From NCBI RefSeq assembly GCF_000429085.1, contig NZ_AUBE01000002.1:412824-476823 (forward strand): a DNA stretch of 64,000 nt, written 5' to 3'. Source of the DNA: Streptomyces flavidovirens DSM 40150 (lineage in GTDB: Bacteria > Actinomycetota > Actinomycetes > Streptomycetales > Streptomycetaceae). The notes beneath the pieces were generated by a model. The model searched no databases. It was not told where the DNA came from and saw nothing but the letters and a program-made list of their open reading frames with translations. This document shows, piece after piece, positions 31,827 to 39,242 of the stretch (positions are counted from its first letter, which is position 1; every line of letters begins with the position of its first letter). The translations under genes and the position numbers were made by a program.

Positions 31827-33440
31827 TCACATCCGGAAGACGCCGAAGCCGCCGCGCGCGCCCTCGACCGGTGCCGTGTGGATCGCGGACAGGCACAGCC
31901 CCAGCACGGTCCTGGTGTCGCGCGGGTCGATGACCCCGTCGTCGTACAGCCGCCCCGACAGGAACATCGGCAGGGACTCCGCCTCGATCTGCTGCTCGAC
32001 CATGGCGCGCAGCCCCGCGTCGGCCTCATCGTCGTACGGCTGCCCCTTCGCGGCGGCGGACGCGCGCGCGACGATCGAGAGCACTCCTGCGAGCTGCTGC
32101 GGGCCCATGACGGCCGACTTGGAGCTCGGCCAGGCGAAGAGGAAGCGGGGGTCGTACGCGCGCCCGCACATGCCGTAGTGACCTGCGCCGTAGGAGGCGC
32201 CCATCAGGACGGAGAGGTGCGGGACCCTGGAGTTCGACACCGCGTTGATCATCATCGCGCCGTGTTTGATGATGCCGCCCTGCTCGTACTCCTTGCCGAC
32301 CATGTAGCCGGTGGTGTTGTGGAGGAAGAGGAGGGGGATGTCACGCTGGTTCGCCAACTGGATGAACTGGGCGGCCTTCTGGGACTCCGCGCTGAACAGG
32401 ACGCCCTGTGCGTTGGCGAGGATGCCCAGGGGGTGGCCGAGGAGGCGGGCCCAGCCGGTGACGAGGCTGGACCCGTACAGCGGCTTGAACTCGTCGAAGT
32501 CCGAGGCGTCGACGATCCGGGCGATCACTTCGCGCGGATCGAAGGGGACCTTGAGGTCGCCGGGGACGATGCCGGCGAGTTCTTCCTCGTCGTACTTGGG
32601 CGGCTCGGCGGGGGCCTGTGCCGGGTCCGCCTGCGCCTTGCGCCAGTTGAGGCGGGCGACGACGCGGCGGGCCTGACGCAGGGCGTCGTGCTCGTCCAGG
32701 GCGAAGTAGTCGGCGAGACCGGAGGTACGGGCGTGCATTTCGGCGCCGCCGAGGGATTCGTCGTCCGACTCCTCGCCGGTGGCCATCTTGACGAGGGGCG
32801 GGCCGCCGAGGAAGACCTTCGAACGCTCCTTGATCATGATGGTGTGGTCGGACATGCCGGGGATGTACGCCCCGCCGGCCGTGGAGTTGCCGAAGACGAC
32901 CGCGATGGTCGGGATTCCGGCGGCCGAGAGGCGGGTGAGGTCGCGGAAGAGCGCACCACCGGGAATGAAGATCTCCTTCTGGGAGGGGAGATCCGCCCCG
33001 CCGGACTCCACGAGGCTGATGCACGGGAGGCGGTTCGCGTACGCGATCTCGTTTGCCCGCAGCGCTTTTTTGAGGGTCCAGGGGTTGGAGGCGCCGCCGC
33101 GGACGGTGGGATCGGTGGCGGTGATGAGGCACTCCACGCCCTCGACGACGCCGATTCCCGTGACCATGGACGCGCCTACCGCGTACTCGGGTGAGGCGCT
33201 GCCCCAGGCGGCCAGGGGTGACAGCTCCAGGAACGGGGTGTCGGGGTCGAGGAGCAGCTCGATGCGCTCGCGGGCGAGCAGCTTGCCGCGCTCGCGGTGG
33301 CGGGCGACGTACTTCTCGCCGCCGCCGGCGAGGGCTTTGGCGTGCTCGGCGTCGAGGTCAGCCAGTTTGGCGAGCATGGCGGCGCGGTTGGCGGCGTACT
33401 CGGGGGCGTGAGGGTCGAGTGCGGTGGGGAGCACGGTCAC
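31827..33440 (-). CDS. acyl-CoA carboxylase beta subunit (carboxyltransferase)
   Basis: The 537-residue carboxyltransferase has VARHRERGKLLARERIELLL, DPTVRGGASNPWTLKKALRA, LVESGGADLPSQKEIFIPGG, FGNSTAGGAYIPGMSDHTIM (acyl-CoA oxyanion site) and LFLHNTTGYMVGKEYEQGGI (carboxybiotin site). These features fit the methylcrotonyl/geranyl-CoA type better than AccD-type propionyl/acetyl enzymes. GTG 33440 matches the usual MTVLP start. It is followed at 11 bp by the alpha subunit. The upstream intergenic stretch carries a Streptomyces-type palindromic repeat (33461-33510). Confidence 0.93.
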   Translation of the reverse strand: MTVLPTALDPHAPEYAANRAAMLAKLADLDAEHAKALAGGGEKYVARHRERGKLLARERIELLLDPDTPFLELSPLAAWGSASPEYAVGASMVTGIGVVEGVECLITATDPTVRGGASNPWTLKKALRANEIAYANRLPCISLVESGGADLPSQKEIFIPGGALFRDLTRLSAAGIPTIAVVFGNSTAGGAYIPGMSDHTIMIKERSKVFLGGPPLVKMATGEESDDESLGGAEMHARTSGLADYFALDEHDALRQARRVVARLNWRKAQADPAQAPAEPPKYDEEELAGIVPGDLKVPFDPREVIARIVDASDFDEFKPLYGSSLVTGWARLLGHPLGILANAQGVLFSAESQKAAQFIQLANQRDIPLLFLHNTTGYMVGKEYEQGGIIKHGAMMINAVSNSRVPHLSVLMGASYGAGHYGMCGRAYDPRFLFAWPSSKSAVMGPQQLAGVLSIVARASAAAKGQPYDDEADAGLRAMVEQQIEAESLPMFLSGRLYDDGVIDPRDTRTVLGLCLSAIHTAPVEGARGGFGVFRM

Positions 33441-33460
33441 CGGGTCACCGCTTCCCGAAC

Positions 33461-33510
33461 CGGGGCTCCGCCCCGGACCCCGGCCCTCAAACGCCGGACG
33501 GGCTGAAAGT
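33461..33510. repeat. Streptomyces intergenic palindromic repeat element
   Basis: The hairpin core GGGGCTCCGCCCC (33462-33474) is followed by a CTCAAACGCCGGACGGGCTG stretch (33486-33505). This block occurs in many intergenic positions of Streptomyces chromosomes as I know them. Here it lies inside the operon, between the AtuA-like stop and the carboxylase beta start, and could attenuate read-through or affect mRNA stability. Confidence 0.6.
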
Positions 33511-33519
33511 GGCCGCACT

Positions 33520-35310
33520 TCACAGGAGTACCTCCGGTATGTCGATGTGGCGGGAGCGCAGCCATTCGCCCAGTGCTTTCGCCTGGGGGTCGAAACGGGC
33601 CCGGGAGGCGACTCCCTCGCCCAGGAGGCCCTCGACCACGAAATTCAGGGCTCGCAGGTTCGGCAGAACGTGTCGTACGACGGGGAGGTGCGCCGTCTCC
33701 GGGAGCAGCCGCCGGAAGCGGTCCACCGTCAGTTCGTTCGCCAGCCACCGCCAGGCGTCGTCCGACCGCACCCACACACCTACGTTCGCGTCCCCGCCCT
33801 TGTCCCCGCTGCGGGCGCCCGCGACGAGGCCGATCGGGGCGCTGCGTGTCGGACCGGTCAGTGGGGGCGGCAGGCCCGGCGCGTCGCCGACCGGCTCAAG
33901 GACCCGCGTACGCGCGGGATGCGGCACCCGCACCCGCTCCCCCTCCGGCAGCACCGCGACGTGCTTCACCTCCCCCGCGTCCACGTACGCCGCCTCGAAG
34001 ACTCCGTACGGCGCCCCTTTTCCCGGCGGAGCCGTCACGTGGAAACCGGGGTAGCTGCCGAGCGCGAGCTCGATCGCCGCGCCGCTGATCACACGGCCGA
34101 CGTTCGCCGGATCCGGGTCCCGCACGACCAGTCGCAGCAGTGCGCTCGCGCGTTCCTGCGTGTCGGCGTCCGGCCGGTCCGTGCGCACCAGTTCCCAGCG
34201 GACCCGGGCCGGGCGGCGTTCGGCCGACGACAGCGCGTCCTCCAGTTGTGCCCGTACGAGCTCGGCCTTCTCCTCGATGTCCAGGCCGGTCAGTACGAAC
34301 GTGACCTCGTTGCGCCACCCGCCCATCCGGGTCACCCCGGCCTTGAGGGTGGGTGGCGGCGCCTCTCCGCGTACGCCCGAGATCCGCACCCGGTCGGGCC
34401 CCTCCCGCGCGAGGCGTACGGTGTCGAGTCGTGCCGTGACGTCGGGGCCCGCGTACCGGGGTGCGCCCGTTTCGTACAGGAGCTGCGCGGTGACTGTTCC
34501 CGTGTCGACGTAACCGCCCGTTCCCGGATGCTTCGTGATGACCGAGGAACCGTCGGCGTGGATCTCCGCGAGCGGGAAACCGGGGCGCCTTACGTCACTT
34601 GGCCGCTCACGTGGCCGGTCACTTGACCGGTCACTTGACCGGTCACTCGACCGGCCGCTCGACCGGTCGCTCGACCGGGAACGGCCGGAGAAGAACGCGT
34701 AGTTGCCCCCCGTCGCCTGTGCCCCGCACTCCAGCACATGCCCGGCCACCACCGCCCCTGCCAAGCGGTCGTACTCCTCGGGGCCCCAACCGAACCACCA
34801 TGCGGCCGGTCCGGTGACCAGTGCCGCGTCCGTGACGCGCCCCGTCACCACCACGTCCGCGCCCGCTGCGAGGCACTTCGTGATGCCGCCGCCGCCCAGG
34901 TAGGCGTTGGCGGTGAGCGCTCCTTCGGGCAGCGGCAGACTGTCGCCTTCCACGTGCGCGACCCGCAGCGGCACCCCGGCCCGTTCCGCGAGTTCCCGTA
35001 CGGCGTCAGCGAGCGCGCCCGGATTGAGCCCGCCCGCGTTGGCCACGATCCGTACCCCGCGCTCGTGGACGTGGCCGAGGTTGTTCTCCAGTTGCCGCAG
35101 GAAGGTTTTGGCGTACCCGAGACGGGGGTCCTTCAGGCGGTCGCGTCCGAGGATGAGCATGGTCAGTTCGGCGAGGTAGTCCCCTGTGAGTACGTCGAGT
35201 TCGCCGCCGGTGAGCATCTGCGTCATGGCGTCGAAGCGGTCGCCGTAGAAGCCCGAGGCGTTCCCGATCCGCAGCGGCCGCCGGCCGCTCTGCCCGCCAC
35301 CGGGGGTCAC
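33520..35310 (-). CDS. acyclic terpene utilisation AtuA-family protein (DUF1446)
   Basis: The 596-residue protein has the AtuA N-terminal domain (GNASGFYGDRFDAMTQMLTG, LDVLTGDYLAELTMLILGRD, ANAGGLNPGALADAVRELAE, VVTGRVTDAALVTGPAAWWF) and the C-terminal small domain (LVAGARSGDKGGDANVGVWV). AtuA is required for citronellol/geraniol catabolism in Pseudomonas, with unknown reaction. GTG 35310 overlaps the preceding stop (GTGA). Between the domains an Arg/Ser repeat, SSDR copies at about residues 211-238, interrupts the protein; it is encoded by a 12 bp tandem repeat and is probably strain-specific. Confidence 0.9.
   Translation of the reverse strand: MTPGGGQSGRRPLRIGNASGFYGDRFDAMTQMLTGGELDVLTGDYLAELTMLILGRDRLKDPRLGYAKTFLRQLENNLGHVHERGVRIVANAGGLNPGALADAVRELAERAGVPLRVAHVEGDSLPLPEGALTANAYLGGGGITKCLAAGADVVVTGRVTDAALVTGPAAWWFGWGPEEYDRLAGAVVAGHVLECGAQATGGNYAFFSGRSRSSDRSSGRSSDRSSDRSSDRPRERPSDVRRPGFPLAEIHADGSSVITKHPGTGGYVDTGTVTAQLLYETGAPRYAGPDVTARLDTVRLAREGPDRVRISGVRGEAPPPTLKAGVTRMGGWRNEVTFVLTGLDIEEKAELVRAQLEDALSSAERRPARVRWELVRTDRPDADTQERASALLRLVVRDPDPANVGRVISGAAIELALGSYPGFHVTAPPGKGAPYGVFEAAYVDAGEVKHVAVLPEGERVRVPHPARTRVLEPVGDAPGLPPPLTGPTRSAPIGLVAGARSGDKGGDANVGVWVRSDDAWRWLANELTVDRFRRLLPETAHLPVVRHVLPNLRALNFVVEGLLGEGVASRARFDPQAKALGEWLRSRHIDIPEVLL
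34595..34678 (-). repeat. 12 bp in-frame tandem repeat inside the AtuA-family gene
   Basis: About seven degenerate copies of CGGTCACTTGAC-type units (variants with CTCGAC and CGCTCG). On the minus strand they encode alternating Ser-Ser-Asp/Gly-Arg. The insertion lies in a loop of the protein. Confidence 0.85.
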
Positions 35311-36113
35311 GCGGCTCCCCCGCCCCGCCGCTTCGGTTCCCGACCCGCGCCCGCCGGTCCCGCGAACGCCTGCGCGATGTCCAGCCACCGGTCGGCGTCG
35401 GCGCCCTCGGCCCGTACCGCCACGTCGTCACGGTGGGCCCGCTGGGTCACCAGGAGGCAGAAGTCGAGCGCCGGTCCCGTGACCCGCTGCCGGGCGTCCT
35501 CGGGCCCGTACGCCCAGAGCCCGGACCCGTCCGGCGCGGTCAGCTCCACCCGGAACTCCTCGGCGGGCGGGGTGATCCCTCGCACCGCGAAGGCGTAGCC
35601 GCGCGCCCGCACCCCGATCCTGGCCACATGCCGCAGCCGCGCCGTCGGCGCCCGTCGTACGCCCACCGCGTCCGCGATGTCCTGGCCGTGCGCCCAGGTC
35701 TCCATCAGCCGCCCGGTGGCCATCGAAGCGGCGCTCATCGGCGGCCCGTACCAGGGGAACTTCACCCCGTCCGGAGCCGCCCGCAGCGCTCGTTGGAGCT
35801 GTTCGCGGCCGTCGCGCCACCACGCCAGCAGCTCGTCGACCGGCAGCTCCGCTCCCGCCTCCGCGCCCTCGTCGACGAAGCGCTCGGGCGCGGCCAGCGC
35901 CTCCTGGGCCTCCGCCGCGAAGGCCTCGGGATCGGTGACGGACAGCAGCGCCGCTGTGTCCGTCCACGCCAGATGCGCGATCTGGTGGGCGACGGTCCAG
36001 CGTGGTGCGGGCGTGGCGAGCGCCCATTGCTGCGCGCTCAGGCCCCGGACCAGGTGGTCGAGTTCCTCCCCTTCGGCGCGGAGATCGTCGAGCACGGCTG
36101 CCGGATCGGACAC
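35307..36113 (-). CDS. TIGR03084-family metal-binding protein (MDMPI/DinB-like)
   Basis: The 268-residue protein has the DinB-like four-helix domain (LDDLRAEGEELDHLVRGLSA, WTVAHQIAHLAWTDTAALL with metal-ligand His, METWAHGQDIADAVG) and the C-terminal MDMPI-like domain. It belongs to the family seen beside AtuA-type genes in actinobacteria; mycothiol or metal dependence is possible but unproven. GTG 36113 has GAGGGGAGC upstream. It is the first gene of the eight-gene operon and overlaps the AtuA-family gene. A role as mycothiol-dependent thioesterase, isomerase or detoxifier in the pathway is inference. Confidence 0.88.
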   Translation of the reverse strand: MSDPAAVLDDLRAEGEELDHLVRGLSAQQWALATPAPRWTVAHQIAHLAWTDTAALLSVTDPEAFAAEAQEALAAPERFVDEGAEAGAELPVDELLAWWRDGREQLQRALRAAPDGVKFPWYGPPMSAASMATGRLMETWAHGQDIADAVGVRRAPTARLRHVARIGVRARGYAFAVRGITPPAEEFRVELTAPDGSGLWAYGPEDARQRVTGPALDFCLLVTQRAHRDDVAVRAEGADADRWLDIAQAFAGPAGAGREPKRRGGGAA

Positions 36114-36171
36114 GGTGCGCTCCCCTCGGGGTAGGGCGGTGTGTCCGGAGCATGGCAGCCCCTAAAGAAAC

Positions 36172-36189
36172 AAGCAAGCGTGCTTGCAT
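36172..36189. promoter_or_regulatory. TetR-type operator upstream of the catabolic operon
   Basis: GCAAGC-GT-GCTTGC (36174-36187) is a perfect 14-base palindrome, 60-75 bp upstream of the first gene. Read toward the operon, TTGCTT inside it could be the -35 with CATGCT 17 bp on as a weak -10, so binding would block transcription. The shape resembles TetR operators of actinobacterial acyl-CoA pathways (CAAG/CTTG half-sites). Confidence 0.55.
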
Positions 36190-36207
36190 TATTCGTGGGC
36201 GCCGGAA

Positions 36208-37215
36208 TCACAAGACGGGCGTGGACCGCTCCCGCCGCCCCTGCTGCCCCTGCCGCCCCTTCCGGCCCTGCCGCCCCTGGCTCCGTACCGCGCCCATGCT
36301 CGCCCCGATGACCAGCGCGATCGCCAGCGCGTCCGTCACGGACAGGGCCTGACTCAGCACGAGGAACCCGGCGACCGCCGCGATGGCCGGCTCCAGGCTC
36401 ATCAGTACGGCGAAAGTCGCGGCCGGCAGCCGGCGCAGGGCCAGCAGCTCCAGCGTGTACGGCAGCACCGACGACATCAGCGCGACCGCCACCCCCAGCG
36501 CCACCGTGCGCGGCTCCAGCAGCCTGCCGCCCGCCTCCGCGACCCCGAGCGGCAGGCTGAGCAGCGCCGCGACCGCCATCGCGAGCGCCAGCCCGTCCGC
36601 TTGGGGGAACCTGCGCCCGGTCCGCGCGCTGAAGAGGATGTACGCCGCCCAGCAGCCGCCTGCGGCGAGCGCGTACGCCGCGCCGACCAGGTCGAGCCGG
36701 TCGAAGCCGCCGCCGCTGAGCAGCGCGACGCCGCCGAGCGCGAGTGCGGCCCACACGGCACTCATGGCGCGGCGGGACGCGAACACGGAGAGGGCGAGCG
36801 GTCCCAGCACCTCAAGGGTGACCGCCACGCCCAGCGGGATACGGTCCAGCGCCTGGTAGAAGAGACCGTTCATGCCTGCCATGGCGAGCCCGAAGGCGGC
36901 GATGGTCCACCAGTCGGCGCGGGCGTAACCGCGCACACGCGGCCGGCACACGACGAGCAGGATCACGGCCGCGGCCGCGAGCCGCAGGGCGACGACACCG
37001 GCCGCTCCCACGCTCGGCATGATCGTCACCGCGACGGCGGACCCGAACTGCACCGACATACCACCGCCCACCACCATCGCCACCGGCCCGAGCCGGGCCC
37101 CGAGCCGCCCTCCTGCGGCGCCGGAAGCGCCCGCCGCCGGACCTGCGTCGGGTATCGAAGGAGCGGGGGCGGGGGCGGGCGCATGGCCGGGCGCGGCGGA
37201 GGTGGGCTGTTCCAT
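36208..37215 (-). CDS. EamA/RhtA-type drug/metabolite exporter
   Basis: The 335-residue DMT-superfamily transporter has about ten transmembrane helices in two EamA halves (GAAGVVALRLAAAAVILLVV, AFGLAMAGMNGLFYQALDRI, VTLEVLGPLALSVFASRRAM, SSVLPYTLELLALRRLPAAT, SLEPAIAAVAGFLVLSQALS). The pattern fits RhtA/threonine-homoserine exporters. ATG 37215 is chosen (GGAG just upstream); a longer frame to 37278 lacks support. The C-terminal tail (GRQGRKGRQGQQGRRERS) comes from a 9 bp repeat at about 36236-36285. It is encoded back-to-back with the catabolic operon but transcribed toward it on the same strand. Confidence 0.9.
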   Translation of the reverse strand: MEQPTSAAPGHAPAPAPAPSIPDAGPAAGASGAAGGRLGARLGPVAMVVGGGMSVQFGSAVAVTIMPSVGAAGVVALRLAAAAVILLVVCRPRVRGYARADWWTIAAFGLAMAGMNGLFYQALDRIPLGVAVTLEVLGPLALSVFASRRAMSAVWAALALGGVALLSGGGFDRLDLVGAAYALAAGGCWAAYILFSARTGRRFPQADGLALAMAVAALLSLPLGVAEAGGRLLEPRTVALGVAVALMSSVLPYTLELLALRRLPAATFAVLMSLEPAIAAVAGFLVLSQALSVTDALAIALVIGASMGAVRSQGRQGRKGRQGQQGRRERSTPVL

Positions 37216-37365
37216 GCGCTCCACGGTAAGCGGAACACCACCGTCCACTACCCACACCCCTGACCGGGGCCTCAGCACCTCACCGCCTGGCAGCAGCCAG
37301 CATCACCAACAGCGGCACCACGCGGGCCACCGGCACCTCGTACTCGCCACGGCCGCCAGGACTCG

Positions 37366-37397
37366 GTCCGTACGATCATCTGTACGATCGTACGGAC
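37366..37397. promoter_or_regulatory. 32-base operator-like palindrome in the EamA/serine-hydrolase promoter region
   Basis: GTCCGTACGATC (37366-37377) and GATCGTACGGAC (37386-37397) are perfect inverted repeats with an 8-base spacer; the spacer side also makes a second palindrome, GTACGATCGTAC (37382-37393). It lies 58-89 bp upstream of the serine-hydrolase start. Overlapping palindromes suggest two alternative or cooperative dimer sites. No cognate regulator is adjacent. Confidence 0.55.
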
Positions 37398-37454
37398 GAC
37401 CGCCCGCGCCGCCCTCCCGTCCGAGCCCCTGTCCGACGTGAAGGGAAGCCCCCG

Positions 37455-38525
37455 TTGAGCAGCAGCGGTGAGACCGGCCACTGGGTTCATGGCGACGAAG
37501 CGCTGGCAGAACGGGTACGCGCCCTGGACGCGCCGTACGCCGAACGGCGCCAGGTCCTGTCCGTCGCCCTGCTCGACGGCGAACGGACCAGGTTCACCAC
37601 GCTCGGCAGCCGTCCTCCCACGGCCTGCGAGAAGACCTCCTTCGAAATCGGATCGCTGGCCAAGCCCTTGACCGGCATGCTGCTCGCCCGCCTCGTAGAC
37701 ACCGGCAGGACGGACTGGGACACGACCGTCGCGGACCTGCTGCCGGAGCGCCGGTTCCGTGACCGCGCCACGGCCGCCGCGACCGTCGTCGACCTCGCTA
37801 CGCACAGGTCCGGCCTGCCCCGGCTGCCGCGCCGCGGTCCCCTGGGCTTCCTGCGCGGCCTGCGGGCGGCGGCCGGGGGCGGCAACCCGTACAACGGGCT
37901 CCCCGCCGAGCAGCTCATCGACAAGGCCCTGGAAACCAGCGCCGCAGGCCGCCGGGGGAAGTTCGCCTACTCCAACCTGGGCATGGCGCTCCTCGGCACA
38001 GCGCTCGCGCAGAGCCTCGGCCGCGACTATCCGACTGTCCTGCGCGAGTACGTTCTCGCTCCCCTGGGGATGGACTCGACCCGCGTCGCCTCGTCGGCGG
38101 ACACCCTTCCCGAGTACCGGGCGCAGCCGCATTTCCGGGACGGTACGCCGGTCAGTCCGTGGCTCTCAGTGGGGTACGCGCCGGCCGGAGTGGGCGTCTG
38201 GTCGACGGCGGAGGACATGGCACGGCTGCTGACCGCGATCGCGCGCGGAGCGGCCCCCGGCCAGTCGGCGACGGCACCGCGGGCCGCGGCCGTACCCGGC
38301 AACCGGATCGGTCTCGGCTGGCTGGTGAACGAGGATTACGGCCGTGACCGCCTCTGGCACAACGGCGCCACGGGCGGGTCCGCCTCCTACCTGGCCCTCG
38401 ACCGCGACCACGCCCCCGCGCCGCTCCGGCCGCGCGGTGTCGTCGTACTGTCCAACACCGAATACCCGGTCGACGACCTGGGGAAGGCGCTTCTCGATGA
38501 GATCTCCGCACCACCACATCGCTGA
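37455..38525 (+). CDS. serine hydrolase, class C beta-lactamase/DD-peptidase family
   Basis: The 356-residue protein has the S-x-x-K motif S67-L-A-K70 (FEIGSLAKPLTGMLLARLVD), Y-x-N as YSN in KFAYSNLGMALLGTALA, and a late WHNGATGGSASYLALD segment corresponding to the KTG-like HxG box. No signal peptide is visible, so it may be a cytoplasmic esterase rather than a beta-lactamase. TTG 37455 has GAAGGGAAG upstream. A strong palindrome at 37366-37397 probably controls it. The next gene starts 29 bases before its stop. Confidence 0.9.
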   Translation: MSSSGETGHWVHGDEALAERVRALDAPYAERRQVLSVALLDGERTRFTTLGSRPPTACEKTSFEIGSLAKPLTGMLLARLVDTGRTDWDTTVADLLPERRFRDRATAAATVVDLATHRSGLPRLPRRGPLGFLRGLRAAAGGGNPYNGLPAEQLIDKALETSAAGRRGKFAYSNLGMALLGTALAQSLGRDYPTVLREYVLAPLGMDSTRVASSADTLPEYRAQPHFRDGTPVSPWLSVGYAPAGVGVWSTAEDMARLLTAIARGAAPGQSATAPRAAAVPGNRIGLGWLVNEDYGRDRLWHNGATGGSASYLALDRDHAPAPLRPRGVVVLSNTEYPVDDLGKALLDEISAPPHR

Positions 38526-39045
38526 CGAAGGCGCCGCCGGACCCGTCACCATCACGCTGGACACCGCGATGGGCCGGGTGGAGGTTTCCGGGCCCGGCAT
38601 TCCGACCGCGCTGCTCATGCGGACCGACGGCGACCCGGCGGACAGCCGCCGGCCGGACAGCCGCCGGGCAGACGGTGTGACTCCGGTGGGCACCCGGTCC
38701 GCGCACCGCCTCTCCCTGACGGTCGGCGACACCACCGCCCTGCTCGTGCCGGCCCGAGGGCATCTCAGCCGCCGGTCCTACCGGGTCGACGCCAGCGTCG
38801 GCGACGTCACGTACCGGCTCGTGCCGCACACCCTCGGCGAGAGCCGGCTGCTGCGCGACGGTGCCCGGCTCGGTGCCTTCCAGGCGGACGGCGATGCCGG
38901 CGTGATCGCGGTGTGGGCCGAGGACACCGTGCCCGACCCCGACGACATCAGCGTCGGATACGCCCTGGCCGCCGCCTTCGGCACCGGCGCGCAGCACTTT
39001 CTGGCGGCCCTGGTCGACGTGGGCGCCGAGGCCCTGCCCTGGTGA
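38497..39045 (+). CDS. conserved-looking hypothetical protein, 182 aa
   Basis: It starts at ATG 38497 inside the end of the serine-hydrolase gene (GGGGAAGG upstream). The product is soluble and beta-rich (VTITLDTAMGRVEVSGPG, YRVDASVGDVTYRLVPHTLG, ARLGAFQADGDAGVIAVWAE), with no motif I recognise. It contains a short DNA duplication encoding DSRRPDSRRAD at about residues 50-60. Overlap with the hydrolase suggests a partner or modulator role. Its TGA overlaps a GTG that opens a decayed FAD-oxidoreductase fragment. Confidence 0.72.
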   Translation: MRSPHHHIADEGAAGPVTITLDTAMGRVEVSGPGIPTALLMRTDGDPADSRRPDSRRADGVTPVGTRSAHRLSLTVGDTTALLVPARGHLSRRSYRVDASVGDVTYRLVPHTLGESRLLRDGARLGAFQADGDAGVIAVWAEDTVPDPDDISVGYALAAAFGTGAQHFLAALVDVGAEALPW

Positions 39046-39195
39046 GCCTGTACGGCCGGGGCCACCCCGGCCGGCCACGTCCCCCCGGCCGGGACGCCGT
39101 CATCGCCGGTACGGGCACCGACGAACCGGCCGCAGGCGTCACCCTCGCCCGCGCCGGACTGACGGTCGTGCTGTACGTCCAGCCCTTCAGGTGTC
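39042..39195 (+). pseudogene. remnant of an NAD(P)/FAD-dependent oxidoreductase N-terminus
   Basis: GTG 39042 overlaps the preceding stop as GTGA and opens a frame with RDAVIAGTGTDEPAAGVTLA and RAGLTVVLYVQ. This closely follows the Rossmann segment of phytoene-desaturase-type enzymes (DAVVVGAGPNGLAAAVTLAR), but the GxGxxG glycines are damaged (GTGTDE). The similarity stops after about 50 residues, where the convergent Fe-S oxidoreductase begins. It looks like a 3' truncated third gene of the serine-hydrolase operon. Confidence 0.5.
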
Positions 39196-39242
39196 CAGTC
39201 CCTCCGCCAGCACCTCCGCCAGGTGCCTGGCCCTGCGGCCTG

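Noticed and set aside
37455..38525. Serine hydrolase as a secreted beta-lactamase
   Set aside because: SxxK and YxN are present but there is no signal peptide, so resistance function is not supported.
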